From SB11 sp037968475 (lineage in GTDB: Bacteria > Bacteroidota > Bacteroidia > UBA8524), in NCBI GenBank assembly GCA_037968475.1, contig JBBKVO010000001.1, positions 186,001-250,000 of the forward strand: a stretch of DNA of 64,000 bases. The letters run 5' to 3'. Shown here one piece after another: positions 31,096 to 39,935 of the stretch; the first letter of the stretch is position 1; each line of letters opens with the position of its first letter. Under the pieces are notes generated by a model that saw nothing but the letters and a program-made list of their open reading frames with translations, ran no database searches and had not been told where the DNA came from. Position numbers and translations under genes: made by a program.

Positions 31096-34000
31096 CTATT
31101 CGCCTTCGCCTATAGTTTCTAGTTTGGTTTTGGCTTCTTCAATAATACCGTCTTCTTTGTTGGCGTAGCCGCTTATAATACTTTTTAGGGTGGCACGGGC
31201 TTGAAACAAATCGTTGCGGGCTACCAGTATATCAGTTTGCAGTAGCAGTGCTTTTGCTTTCCAATAATCATAACTGGCAAAGTTTTTCACCACCTCAAGT
31301 ATGGTTTTTTCAGCATCGGCCGTTTTATTCTTCTTGTATTGTATGAAGGCTATGTAGTATTTAGCCTCAGCACCGTTTTGGTTGGTGGTTAGTTTTAGCA
31401 GACTGTTACAAGCTGTTTCGGCCTCTTGCCAGTTTTCTTTTTTAATAAATAGTCGGGCAAGGTATAGGTTGGCTTCTATAATACCCTCGCGGGTTACTTT
31501 TTCATAGGTCAATAGTTTTTTGCTGTTGGCTATTGTTTTGTTATCATCGTTAAGGTAGTAGCTGCAACGCATTTGACCTAAAAGACTTACCAAAAGGTTA
31601 TCGTTTTGGCTGGCCAATCCTTCCAGTTTTTCATACAAAGCCAAGGCATCGGCATATTTTTTCTTTAGGTAATAAATTGTAGCTGCGGCACGTGTAGAAG
31701 GTTCAACAAACTCTGGGCGTTTAGAATTTAGAGCTATTAAAAATCCTTCAAGCGATTCATCCAATTTTTGCTGTTTGTAGTCGCACGTAGCTTTGTAGTA
31801 GTTGGCCTGTACTGCAAATATGCCTTTGGGAAAGTTTTTTAGGTATTTGGCAAATTCAGTAATAGCAGCAGGGCAGTTATCGTCGTTGTAGCGGTCTAGC
31901 GCAGCATCGTAAGTAGCACTGTCGCGATGTCCCTCTTTAAAGCCTCTGCCTTTTTGTTGCATGTAGGCATAAAAGCCATCCAAATCTCCCTTCGAAGCAT
32001 ATATTTCTTCAAGGGCTTTTGCGGCCTCGCTAGCTTCAGAATAAGAGCCAAATTGTTCTATTACAGTTTTGAAAGATGCAATTGCCTTATCGTTATTATC
32101 CTGTTGGTAGTATATCACCCCAATTTTCATGTGGCATTTGGCGGCATACATACCGTTGGGGCTTTCGCCCAATAGGTAACTAAAGCCACGCAAAGCCTCA
32201 CTAAGGTTGTTCATTTTTTGGTGTACGTTGGCTATTTCGTATAAGGCATCATCAACATATTGCGAGCGGGGAAACTGCGAGGTTACTTTTTTAAGGGTGG
32301 TGATTTTTAGCTCGTCTTTTTCTTGCAAACCAAAAATAAGTCCTTTTTGGTAGTAGCCATAATCAGCATTTGATGCGTTTTTAGTGATAATGTAGTTGTA
32401 TGCTTCTAGTGCTGCATCGTAGTTTTTCAGTACAAAATAGCAATCGGCTAGTCGGGTCATACCATCCAAAAAGCGAGGTGTTGTTTGGTCTAAAAATTTA
32501 ACATTTTTAGTATAGGTCTTAAAGTTTTCGGCTGCTTTGCCATAGTGTAATACTACATCGTTGTAGCTTTTATCTTCATCGGCAATTTTTACGTAGCAAT
32601 AGCCTGTATTGTAAAAGGCAGTGGTATACATTTCAGTATTTTTCACTCCATCATACTCTAAAAAAGTACGGTTATATTTTATACAATCCCAGTACTTACC
32701 TCGCTGAAAGGCAATTTCTCCCTTCCAAAAATCAGCCAGTGCATCCAGCTTTTTATCCCAAGGGTATTTTTTTGATTTTTCTAGGTAAGAGAAAGAGGCA
32801 TCAGCATTTGCCCAACCTTCGTCCAGCATTTGTATAGCGCGGTAAAAGGTGATTTGTTGGTATACCTTTTGGGTTTGTTGGTTCATGCTGCCAATGCTTT
32901 CCAACACCTCAATGGCTTCTTTGTAGTTTTTACTCACCAAAAGTACTTCACCTTGCAAGGTTTTAGCTTCGGTAAGTAATTCTGATTTTGGGAAATCGTT
33001 TATAAACTTGCGTAGTGTGATTAATGCCTCGCTGTTAAAGCCTAAATCGTAGCTTAGTTTTGCATAGTTAAAGGTTGAACGTTCTTGAAGTTTCTTATTA
33101 TAATCTAACAACGAAGCCTGCAAAAAGGCATCGCGTGCATTGGTTTTTCTATCCAAACGTAAAAAACATTCAGCGGCATTGTGATAGGCATATTGAGTAA
33201 TAGTATCGCGGGTGTTGTTTATAGTTGTAAACTCTTCAAAAGCCTTTTGGTAGTTACCTGTGGCATAGTAGGTATAGCCTATCATGTATCGGTCTATGGC
33301 ATCCAACTGGTTGTGGTAGGGAGGTAGGTTCTTTTCAAGCAAAGGCAAAGCCTCCTTGTAGTTTTCGGTATAATAAAAGCTTTGACCGCGTAGCCAGTTA
33401 ATCTCACGTTTGTTCTTTTCACTTTTCAGTGTATCGGTTATGCCTAGTACCTCTTTGTACTTTTTTTGTCCGAAGTAAATTTGTGCTAAAAACAAAGGCA
33501 CTTCATCAGCATATACCTTAGATGTTTTTACCCTTTCAAAGTGATTTAATGCTTTTATGTATTGTTCTTGTTTCAAAGCTATATAGCCCAAATAGTAGTG
33601 GCTGGGGTAGTAGTATTTTGTTTTATCGTTTGCCGTGATAGTAAACTCGGGTTCAGCTTCGTCCCATTTAGCACGTTTAAAATGGCTGTATCCAAGCATA
33701 AAGTGATACTCAAGGCTTTCGTCAATAGTAAGGGCGCGGTCGTCGGCCTTTTTTAATAAAGTAGGAACTCTATTGTATTTTTCGGTATTGTAGTAATAAC
33801 GAGCCAGTTGAAAGTAGGCCAAATTGGTTTTTATATGCACTTGGTTAGCATCAATAAACGCTTCCATACGTTCTTCAGCCCCTTGATGCTCCAATTGCAA
33901 GCCCGAAACGGCTATATAGTATTGAGCATTAGTGGTTAGCTCGGCATCTTTACTTTTGCTAATAAACTCTTCAAACTCGGCAATGGCACTGCCGTACTTT

Positions 34001-34131
34001 TCTTTATCAAACAAAGCCAAACCGCGATTGTACTGCGAAACAGGGTCTGTAAGCGCAATCGTTTTTTGTGCATTGGTTGCGGAGGCAACTATAACAAATA
34101 AAAGGGTACTGAAAACAAGTTTCTTAAACAT
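31096..34131 (-). CDS. Large periplasmic tetratricopeptide-repeat protein
   Basis: A 1011-residue protein with signal peptide (MFKKLVFSTLLFVIVASATNAQ) followed almost entirely by TPR-type helical hairpins from about residue 30 to the end; examples are AIAEFEEFISKSKDAELTTNA-type and YYIAFIQYKKNKTADAEKTI-type repeats with the alternating small and aromatic residues of TPRs. It resembles conserved Bacteroidota TPR proteins (BamD/YbgF-like repeats) that probably act as periplasmic scaffolds. No catalytic domain is visible. It is a single-gene unit with its own terminator. Confidence 0.88.
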   Translation of the reverse strand: MFKKLVFSTLLFVIVASATNAQKTIALTDPVSQYNRGLALFDKEKYGSAIAEFEEFISKSKDAELTTNAQYYIAVSGLQLEHQGAEERMEAFIDANQVHIKTNLAYFQLARYYYNTEKYNRVPTLLKKADDRALTIDESLEYHFMLGYSHFKRAKWDEAEPEFTITANDKTKYYYPSHYYLGYIALKQEQYIKALNHFERVKTSKVYADEVPLFLAQIYFGQKKYKEVLGITDTLKSEKNKREINWLRGQSFYYTENYKEALPLLEKNLPPYHNQLDAIDRYMIGYTYYATGNYQKAFEEFTTINNTRDTITQYAYHNAAECFLRLDRKTNARDAFLQASLLDYNKKLQERSTFNYAKLSYDLGFNSEALITLRKFINDFPKSELLTEAKTLQGEVLLVSKNYKEAIEVLESIGSMNQQTQKVYQQITFYRAIQMLDEGWANADASFSYLEKSKKYPWDKKLDALADFWKGEIAFQRGKYWDCIKYNRTFLEYDGVKNTEMYTTAFYNTGYCYVKIADEDKSYNDVVLHYGKAAENFKTYTKNVKFLDQTTPRFLDGMTRLADCYFVLKNYDAALEAYNYIITKNASNADYGYYQKGLIFGLQEKDELKITTLKKVTSQFPRSQYVDDALYEIANVHQKMNNLSEALRGFSYLLGESPNGMYAAKCHMKIGVIYYQQDNNDKAIASFKTVIEQFGSYSEASEAAKALEEIYASKGDLDGFYAYMQQKGRGFKEGHRDSATYDAALDRYNDDNCPAAITEFAKYLKNFPKGIFAVQANYYKATCDYKQQKLDESLEGFLIALNSKRPEFVEPSTRAAATIYYLKKKYADALALYEKLEGLASQNDNLLVSLLGQMRCSYYLNDDNKTIANSKKLLTYEKVTREGIIEANLYLARLFIKKENWQEAETACNSLLKLTTNQNGAEAKYYIAFIQYKKNKTADAEKTILEVVKNFASYDYWKAKALLLQTDILVARNDLFQARATLKSIISGYANKEDGIIEEAKTKLETIGEGE

Positions 34132-34529
34132 ACTTAGCCCAAAATAATAGCTTCAAAACTATGTGTAAAACGATGGGAAACGTAGGTTAAGTACTTTTTT
34201 TTGTACACATCGCAACGTTATTTGTTTAGTGTTTGATGCATAGAGGTAGTTTTTTTGGTTATTAGTTGGTAATTGTTAGGTAAGATGTGTATTAAGATGT
34301 CGGATATTAGATGTCTGATGTCAGGTAGGGATGGCATAGGTATTTCCAGTCTTTATACTTTCTACCTTTCTACTTAATTGCTACTACTTAATGATAACCG
34401 TCCAATGCTAGATTTTAGGATAGGTGTGAGAGTATTACTTACTGTCTTTGTACTTTCTACCTGATACCTGATACTTTTTACTGGAGTCTTCTTTCTAATC
34501 ACTAATCACCAGCAACTAACAACTAGCCA
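34132..34529. other. Intergenic region with short tandem duplications
   Basis: 398 bp without a gene. It contains several short direct duplications: CTGATAC twice at 34461-34474, CTAATCA twice at 34495-34508, and ACTTTCTACC at about 34358 and 34452. A similar CTAATCACCAATCACTA tract occurs at about 43052-43068. Such degenerate tandem sequence is common between genes in Bacteroidota. No promoter or RNA was recognised. Confidence 0.6.
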
Positions 34530-35816
34530 CTACACCGCTTCAGCCACAACAAAAGTACTGCCGCCTACAAATACTAAATCGGTAGCTTGTGCAGCATTTT
34601 GTGCTGCCTTTACGGCAAGTTCAATAGTTGAATAAGCCTCACCTTTTAAACCAAATGTAATAGCTTGTTGTTGTAAATCTTCGGCAGCTAGTGCGCGTGG
34701 AATTTGCGCATTGCAAAAATAATAGGTAGCAGTGGTGGGCAGTAGTGCCAGTATTTTGCTAATGTCTTTATCTTTAACCATGCCCCATACTATGTGCAGG
34801 TGGGTGTATTGCAATAGTTGCAATTGTTTCAACACCTCTTGTACACCGTTTAGGTTGTGCCCAGTATCAGCGTAGGTAAGGGGGCTATCGCTTAGTTTTT
34901 GCCATCTGCCTAGTAAGCCCGTTTGGTTTTTCACTTGGGCAAAGCCATCTCTTATATTAGACTCACTAATTTTATAACCCGCTTGTTGCAGTTGTTCGAT
35001 AGCAGCAATGGCTGTTATTATATTTTTTTGTTGATAGATACCTGTTAAATCACATTGCAATTGCAATAGGAGAGGGACATTGCCTTTGTATACATCACAT
35101 ACCAATGTAGCTCCCCTGTTATCAAAGTTTTGAATACTATACTCACCATCAGCAAACACAATGGGGGCTAGCGAGTTTTGAGCCTTATCAATAAATATTT
35201 GTGTGGTTTCTTGTTGGGTTTCGCCAATAACAGTAGGGGTATTAGGTTTTATTATGCCGGCTTTTTCACCCGCAATAAGTTCTAGGGTGTCGCCCAGCAT
35301 ATCCATGTGGTCCCAACCTATGTTTGTAATAACGGATAGCTGCGGATTGATGATATTGGTACTATCTAGTCTGCCACCCAAGCCTGTTTCTATCACGGCA
35401 ATTTCAACACCTTCTTTTGCGAAATAATCAAAACACAAAGCCACCGTCATCTCGAAAAACGAGGGACTAATGGTGCTGAAAAGGTTTTTGTTTTCGGCTA
35501 CAAAATCAACCACAAACTGTTGTGATATCATTTCGCCGTTTATTTTTACACGCTCGCGAAAATCTTTAAGGTGTGGCGAGGTATACAGACCTGTTTTGTA
35601 GCCCGCACTTTGCAATACCGATGCAAGTATGTGCGATACTGACCCTTTGCCATTAGTACCAGCTACGTGCAGGGTTTTAAACCTAGTTTGCGGGTTGTTC
35701 AAAGCATCGCACAGCGCAATAGTATTGGTAAGGTCTTTTTTAATGGCAGCAGCACCCACACGGGTAAACATGGGCAGTTGCGAGTATAAATAATCAAGCG
35801 TTTGCTTGTAATCCAT
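34530..35816 (-). CDS. folC: Bifunctional folylpolyglutamate / dihydrofolate synthase
   Basis: A 428-residue Mur-ligase-family enzyme that adds glutamate to dihydropteroate and folates. The ATP-binding loop HVAGTNGKGSVSH (about 50-62) is followed by LYTSPHLKDFRERVKING, the family's 'folylpolyglutamate synthase' signature. FEMTVALCFDYF and VIETGLGGRLDSTN follow, then LSVITNIGWDHMDMLG with the metal/substrate His. The C-terminal domain has GRWQ and YADTGHNLNG. The start is the ATG at 35816; an in-frame TTG four codons upstream is unlikely. Confidence 0.94.
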   Translation of the reverse strand: MDYKQTLDYLYSQLPMFTRVGAAAIKKDLTNTIALCDALNNPQTRFKTLHVAGTNGKGSVSHILASVLQSAGYKTGLYTSPHLKDFRERVKINGEMISQQFVVDFVAENKNLFSTISPSFFEMTVALCFDYFAKEGVEIAVIETGLGGRLDSTNIINPQLSVITNIGWDHMDMLGDTLELIAGEKAGIIKPNTPTVIGETQQETTQIFIDKAQNSLAPIVFADGEYSIQNFDNRGATLVCDVYKGNVPLLLQLQCDLTGIYQQKNIITAIAAIEQLQQAGYKISESNIRDGFAQVKNQTGLLGRWQKLSDSPLTYADTGHNLNGVQEVLKQLQLLQYTHLHIVWGMVKDKDISKILALLPTTATYYFCNAQIPRALAAEDLQQQAITFGLKGEAYSTIELAVKAAQNAAQATDLVFVGGSTFVVAEAV

Positions 35817-35851
35817 AACAGTAGGCAAATTTGCCGCGAAGATGGGGAGAA

Positions 35852-35939
35852 TTAATCAATTTCGATACAAGACTGTTCTGAATAGTTGGTGCTATTAATA
35901 AAATATTTAGGATATATTTTGGTCAAACAACAGCTTCAT
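35852..35939 (-). pseudogene. Remnant of a DUF5615 (PIN-like) toxin gene
   Basis: The stop codon of the DUF433 gene overlaps an ATG by one base (TAATG). From this ATG the frame reads MKLLFDQNIS and then stops. MKLLFDQNIS is the N-terminus of DUF5615 PIN-like toxins, including the first catalytic Asp. In another frame the following bases read YFINSTNYSEQSCIEID and stop, which resembles the usual C-terminal end of the same family (SCLEI-type). The distance from ATG to this stop is 88 nt, not a multiple of three, against roughly 110 codons for an intact gene. The middle of the gene has therefore been deleted. The N-terminal match is strong, the C-terminal match moderate. Confidence 0.72.
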
Positions 35940-36160
35940 TAGGCCACTTTTATTTTGTGCTCTCTATCAGCAGCGTACAACAAACACGCTTTTATTTGGT
36001 CGGCTGAAAGTTCAGGAAAATCCTCTATAATTTCATCCGTAGATAATCCGTTAGCAAACCAACTTAGCACATCATAAACAGTGATGCGTGTGCCTTTGAT
36101 AATAGGCTTACCGAAACGTATGTCAGGATTAATTTCTATGTATTCTTTATAATCAGACAT
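35939..36160 (-). CDS. DUF433 protein, antitoxin-like
   Basis: A 73-residue DUF433 protein. Family features are INPDIRFGKPIIKGTRITVYDVL (about residues 9-31) and LSTDEIIEDFPELSADQIKACLLYAADRE (about 39-67), with a winged-helix-like fold. DUF433 proteins are the antitoxin partners of DUF5615 PIN-like toxins. Here only a deleted remnant of the toxin follows (35852-35939), so this is probably an orphan antitoxin that persists without its target. The genes on either side (folC, tonB-like) are core genes. Confidence 0.88.
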   Translation of the reverse strand: MSDYKEYIEINPDIRFGKPIIKGTRITVYDVLSWFANGLSTDEIIEDFPELSADQIKACLLYAADREHKIKVA

Positions 36161-36211
36161 TACATCAAATATAAAAAAATGGGATGAAAGTAGATTGAAA
36201 AATGGATATCC

Positions 36212-37015
36212 TTACTTCACCCTAAAGTCAAACTTTACAGCTCCTTCTTGGGTGGCAGGTGCATCAGCTTTGGCAGTAAACTTAGCTGATTTGGCAGCTT
36301 GTTTAGCACATTTGCAATAGGGCTCACCAACGGTGGTGGCATTAAGGTCTTTGTATTTCAAAACACATTCGGCCTCTTTTACGTAGCCGTTTTGGTCTAC
36401 CTTAATTTTTACTACAACAACCTCATTACTTGTGAAATTGCATGAAGCATTAATTTTACCTTCGGGCTTGCGGCCTAACCCCATGCGGTAATCGCCTCCG
36501 TCGCCAGAAGTTCCTATACCGTTTCCGCCGGGTGTGCCACCTTGCTGACCAGTAGGGTCGCCTCCGGGTGCAGGTTTATCACCATCACCTTGATTTTTTG
36601 GGGTATTATTACTTGGGGTAAAACCCATATCAGGATTAGCCTGTGGTTTTGGGGGTTCTGGTTTTGGCCTTTCAGTAGGTGTTGTTGGTTTGGGTTGTGT
36701 CGGTACAGGGGTAGAGGTCTCTTCGGGAGCATCTTCATGTTCCTGTGTTTCTAAACTTTCTTCTGTTTGAGGGGTACTTGAGGCCGTTTGTTCGGGGGCA
36801 GATTGATTTTCATCATCAAAAGTTCCACCGTCAGGTTGCCCTAAACTCACCATCACACCTTGTTCTTCTGGTGGTGGATCTAAATAAGTAAAACCAAAAA
36901 TTAACATCACGGCTACTAAAGCCACAAGCATCCCAAAGGTGATAAAGCCGCTAATAAGTTTGCGTTCTTTTTCCTCTTTTTCTTCTTCTTGCTTGCGTAC
37001 TTGTGCTAAACTCAT
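36212..37015 (-). CDS. TonB-type energy transducer
   Basis: A 267-residue protein with a short charged N-terminal cytoplasmic part, one membrane helix (about 22-44), a long Pro/Thr/Glu-rich and then Gly-rich periplasmic linker (about 48-180) and a C-terminal domain with VVVKIKVDQNGYVKEAE (about 200-216) resembling TonB/TolA C-termini. It ends with KFDFRVK. With the adjoining ExbD and ExbB genes it forms a proton-driven complex powering outer-membrane transport or a Tol-like function. Its start overlaps the exbD stop by 4 bp. The C-terminal domain contains a Cys pair (CKC) not typical of TonB. Confidence 0.85.
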   Translation of the reverse strand: MSLAQVRKQEEEKEEKERKLISGFITFGMLVALVAVMLIFGFTYLDPPPEEQGVMVSLGQPDGGTFDDENQSAPEQTASSTPQTEESLETQEHEDAPEETSTPVPTQPKPTTPTERPKPEPPKPQANPDMGFTPSNNTPKNQGDGDKPAPGGDPTGQQGGTPGGNGIGTSGDGGDYRMGLGRKPEGKINASCNFTSNEVVVVKIKVDQNGYVKEAECVLKYKDLNATTVGEPYCKCAKQAAKSAKFTAKADAPATQEGAVKFDFRVK

Positions 37016-37416
37016 TCTCGTTCAGTTTTTAGTAATATGCCGTATTTTAGTTTTGTAGCTACTTTTATCACCTCCATTACGTTATCGTAGGGAACGGTTT
37101 TATCGGCAGAAATACCAACTATAGGATTCTCTTCGCTACCTAATGCAGTTTGCAATTGGGTAGGTAAAAGTTCAATTGATGATGCTACATTTTTTCCACC
37201 GTCGCTAAAGTGTATTTGTAAATCGGGTGTTATTGATACTGTAACATTCTCTTTACCCGGTTTTCTAGCACTGTTTTTAGGCAAAACTACTTTTACACCA
37301 TTAGGGCTAACTAAGGTAGAGGTTATCAAGAAAAATATAAGCAACAAGAAAATCAAGTCGCTCATAGAAGCAAGGCTAAACTCTGACCGTATTTTACTTT
37401 TCGATCTAAAATTCAT
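37012..37416 (-). CDS. ExbD/TolR-family protein
   Basis: A 134-residue protein with a single N-terminal membrane helix (about 18-40) carrying the functional Asp in SMSDLIFLLLIFFLI (about residue 20), and a periplasmic domain with IVGISADKTVPYDNVMEVI (about 98-116), the ExbD hallmark. It couples proton flow through ExbB to TonB. It overlaps exbB by one base and the tonB-like gene by four. Confidence 0.93.
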   Translation of the reverse strand: MNFRSKSKIRSEFSLASMSDLIFLLLIFFLITSTLVSPNGVKVVLPKNSARKPGKENVTVSITPDLQIHFSDGGKNVASSIELLPTQLQTALGSEENPIVGISADKTVPYDNVMEVIKVATKLKYGILLKTERE

Positions 37417-38105
37417 TATGCGGGTTCTTGTAGTAAATCTAAAAATTCAACAGCGGCAGCTTCCATTTTGTGTATTACACGTTCTATTGAAGCAGTAAGC
37501 AAGTTATAAGCCATATATGCTATAATACCTACTATTAACCCTGCCACAGTGGTTACTAATGCCTCGTATATACCACCTGCTAACGTATCAATCTCAACAT
37601 TATTGCCTGATTTTGCCATATCGAAAAAGGCGGTAATCATACCTGTTACCGTTCCCAAAAAGCCTATCATAGGTGCAGCGCCTGATATAGTGGCAAGTGT
37701 AGCCAACCCTCTTTCTAGTTTATAAATCTCAAGCTTACCTACGTTTTCAATAGCAACCTCAATGTTTTTCATAGGTTTACCAATGCGCGATATGCCTTTT
37801 TCTATCATACGGGCTATTGGGGTAGAGGTACGTTGGCAAAGGTTTTTTGCCCCTGCTATATTACCGCTCGATACCATATCTTTTACATTGGCCATAAAAC
37901 TAGGGTCTAGCTTATTGGCTTTGCGTATGGTAAGCCAGCGCTCAATAGTGAGGTATAACCCGATAACAAGCAAAATGGCTATGGGTATCATAATAATACC
38001 ACCTTTTAGCACCAGCTCAAAATAGTCTAATTGTTGCACAGTTGTGGGTAGGGCAGAAGTAGAGTCTACAGCAGCAGCTCCATCTATATTTATCTGTAAT
38101 AGCAT
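37416..38105 (-). CDS. ExbB/TolQ/MotA-family proton channel
   Basis: A 229-residue inner-membrane protein with three helices: about 33-53 and, in the C-terminal half, LATISGAAPMIGFLGTVTGMI (about 137-157) and EALVTTVAGLIVGIIAYMAYNLL (about 183-205). The GLLGTVxGM-like motif and AL.TT.AGL motif are the family signature. It forms the pentameric channel with ExbD. It is three bases from the upstream HU/SPOR gene, so all four genes appear to be one operon. Confidence 0.93.
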   Translation of the reverse strand: MLLQINIDGAAAVDSTSALPTTVQQLDYFELVLKGGIIMIPIAILLVIGLYLTIERWLTIRKANKLDPSFMANVKDMVSSGNIAGAKNLCQRTSTPIARMIEKGISRIGKPMKNIEVAIENVGKLEIYKLERGLATLATISGAAPMIGFLGTVTGMITAFFDMAKSGNNVEIDTLAGGIYEALVTTVAGLIVGIIAYMAYNLLTASIERVIHKMEAAAVEFLDLLQEPA

Positions 38106-38108
38106 ATA

Positions 38109-39191
38109 TTAAGGTTTAACGGCCAAAACCCAAGCTTCAAAGTTGTGGGTTTTGTTCCGCAGGTCATTCAACTTACTTTCTGCCTTTAAGCGGCTCACAT
38201 AAGAATTATACCCTACTCTGTATAACGAAGAATTGGGTATATTTATGATTTCAGACGAAAAACCTTTGCGGTTAAGCTCATCACGAAGGTCTTTTGCATT
38301 CCTCTCGCTTTTAAAAGCACCCGCAATAATATAAAAAACCGAGTCGGTTTTGGTAGATATACTTGTAGAACTTTCTACAGGCTGTTGTGTGATTGTAGTG
38401 TTTTGTAAACTGTTTTTCTGGTCAGGTTCAGTAGTTTGTGTGTTGGTGCTGCTTTCAGCTTCGTTATTTTCCTTACTCGTTTTGTATTCAAGAGTTTCGG
38501 TATCATCTTTTGGAGCTTTTTTGGTGCTGCTGTCAAAATTAATCATGCTGCCTTTATCGGCTTGCGAGTGATGGTATGCCCAATCTTGACCTATAACAAT
38601 TGCAGCAATTAAAATAATGGCTACTAGAACAGCAACTACCTTTCGCAATGGAGATAAAACATTGCGTTTTTGACGTTGCGGAGCAATACTTGGTTTGGGC
38701 TCGGCTTGCTCTTTTTTAGTTTTTTCTTTAGCTGCTTTAGCAGGTTGTGGTATAGCTGTTGTTTTTGCTGAACCTGATTTTTTGCCTAAATCAAGCATAG
38801 TCAAGCCATAACTATCTTGTGAAAAGTTGACATTGGCTTGTGGAACAAAAACAATTTTTTTCTCGGTACTAAAACTAAGGCTACCTAGCCCTTCAATAGT
38901 AATAGTTTGACCTTGTTGCAGGCTGTAGTGCAAAGCACTAACCCACGCATTTATATTTTCTAATGCTTTTTGAAAGCCTATTTTTTCTTTCTGAACCAAA
39001 TGATTTGCCAGCAAACCATCGTTGGTATTTAGGTTTTGATTAAAAGCTACTGTTTTGCGGGCTGGCATAATAAAGCCCGCCTGTACATTAAACTCTAACT
39101 TTTTGTGTGCACACACAAAACCACCCAAGCCGGGCACTATAACACAATCGTGTTGGTAGAGTAGCTGTTTTAGGTAGTTGTCCAATTCCAT
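38109..39191 (-). CDS. HU-domain plus SPOR-domain membrane protein
   Basis: A 360-residue protein with an unusual but known Bacteroidota architecture. The N-terminal HU/CCDC81-like domain reads CVIVPGLGGFVCAHKK and VAFNQNLNTNDGLLANHL (about 15-65). A second, HU-like stretch with ITIEGLGSLSF is near 95-110. A basic linker, one membrane helix (about 183-203), an acidic/Ser-Thr-rich periplasmic linker and a C-terminal SPOR domain (about 283-360, FYIIAGAFKSERNAKDL) follow. SPOR domains bind denuded peptidoglycan at division sites, and the HU-type part may contact DNA or a partner protein. It is the first gene of the exb/ton operon. Confidence 0.85.
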   Translation of the reverse strand: MELDNYLKQLLYQHDCVIVPGLGGFVCAHKKLEFNVQAGFIMPARKTVAFNQNLNTNDGLLANHLVQKEKIGFQKALENINAWVSALHYSLQQGQTITIEGLGSLSFSTEKKIVFVPQANVNFSQDSYGLTMLDLGKKSGSAKTTAIPQPAKAAKEKTKKEQAEPKPSIAPQRQKRNVLSPLRKVVAVLVAIILIAAIVIGQDWAYHHSQADKGSMINFDSSTKKAPKDDTETLEYKTSKENNEAESSTNTQTTEPDQKNSLQNTTITQQPVESSTSISTKTDSVFYIIAGAFKSERNAKDLRDELNRKGFSSEIINIPNSSLYRVGYNSYVSRLKAESKLNDLRNKTHNFEAWVLAVKP

Positions 39192-39225
39192 ATTATTACA
39201 AAGTTAAGTCTTATTATAAAAAACA

Positions 39226-39261
39226 AAGCCATTCTTTCTGTTTTTTTAGAAAGAATGGCTT
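39226..39261 (-). terminator. Terminator of dps
   Basis: AAGCCATTCTTTCT and AGAAAGAATGGCTT form a 14-bp stem with an 8-nt loop; on the minus strand a T-rich tract (TTGTTTTTTATA) follows. It lies 36 bp after the dps stop. Confidence 0.8.
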
Positions 39262-39296
39262 GCTATGTCCTGTCTTACAGGCTGTTTGTTTAGTTA

Positions 39297-39764
39297 CTAC
39301 TCAAGGTACGAGCGTAACATCCAAGCTGTTTTTTCGTGCTGCTCTAGCATACCGGTTAGCATATCTACTGAGGCCTCATCGTTAAATGCTGCTAGGGTTT
39401 CAATACTATCTCTAATACTTGAAGCTATACTTTCGTGGTCGGTCAAAAGCTGTTGCACCATTTCTGTTGCTTTGTGTTTGCCTTCGGCTTCTTTTAGTGT
39501 AGCTATGGTAAGAAACTCTTTCATAGTGCCCACGGCAGGGTAGCCCAGTGTACGTATACGTTCGGCTATTAAATCTATATTTATTGCGTTGGCGGTATAC
39601 TGCCCTTCAAACAAAAGGTGTAGGCTGCTAAAACTTGGCCCAGTTACATTCCAATGAAAGTTGCGTGTTTTGATGTACAAAACGTGCTCATTGGCCAATA
39701 GGGTACTTAGCTTGCTGTTAATAACTTCAAGGTTTGCTGCTGAAATTCCGATGTTGGTTTTCAT
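39297..39764 (-). CDS. dps: Dps-family DNA-protecting ferritin-like protein
   Basis: A 155-residue Dps. The signature TRNFHWNVTGPSFSSLHLLFE (about 33-53) and the following IDLIAERIRTLGYPA (about 64-78) carry the ferroxidase ligands at the dimer interface. It forms a dodecamer that stores iron and protects DNA from peroxide. It has its own terminator; no clear OxyR or Fur site was recognised in the 171 bp upstream. Confidence 0.93.
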   Translation of the reverse strand: MKTNIGISAANLEVINSKLSTLLANEHVLYIKTRNFHWNVTGPSFSSLHLLFEGQYTANAINIDLIAERIRTLGYPAVGTMKEFLTIATLKEAEGKHKATEMVQQLLTDHESIASSIRDSIETLAAFNDEASVDMLTGMLEQHEKTAWMLRSYLE

Positions 39765-39935
39765 GTTTTTTAAGATTTTTTTTGTCCGAATAAACAGACA
39801 GGTTTACAAAAAATTAGGCTTTAAAAGAAGCAATTTTAGGGTTGTTTGTATTACGCACTACGGGTAGGCTAGTGTGTTTACTTCAAAAGTAACTAATAAT
39901 ACTACAGTTTGCAGGGCAAAATGTTTGTGTGAGGA

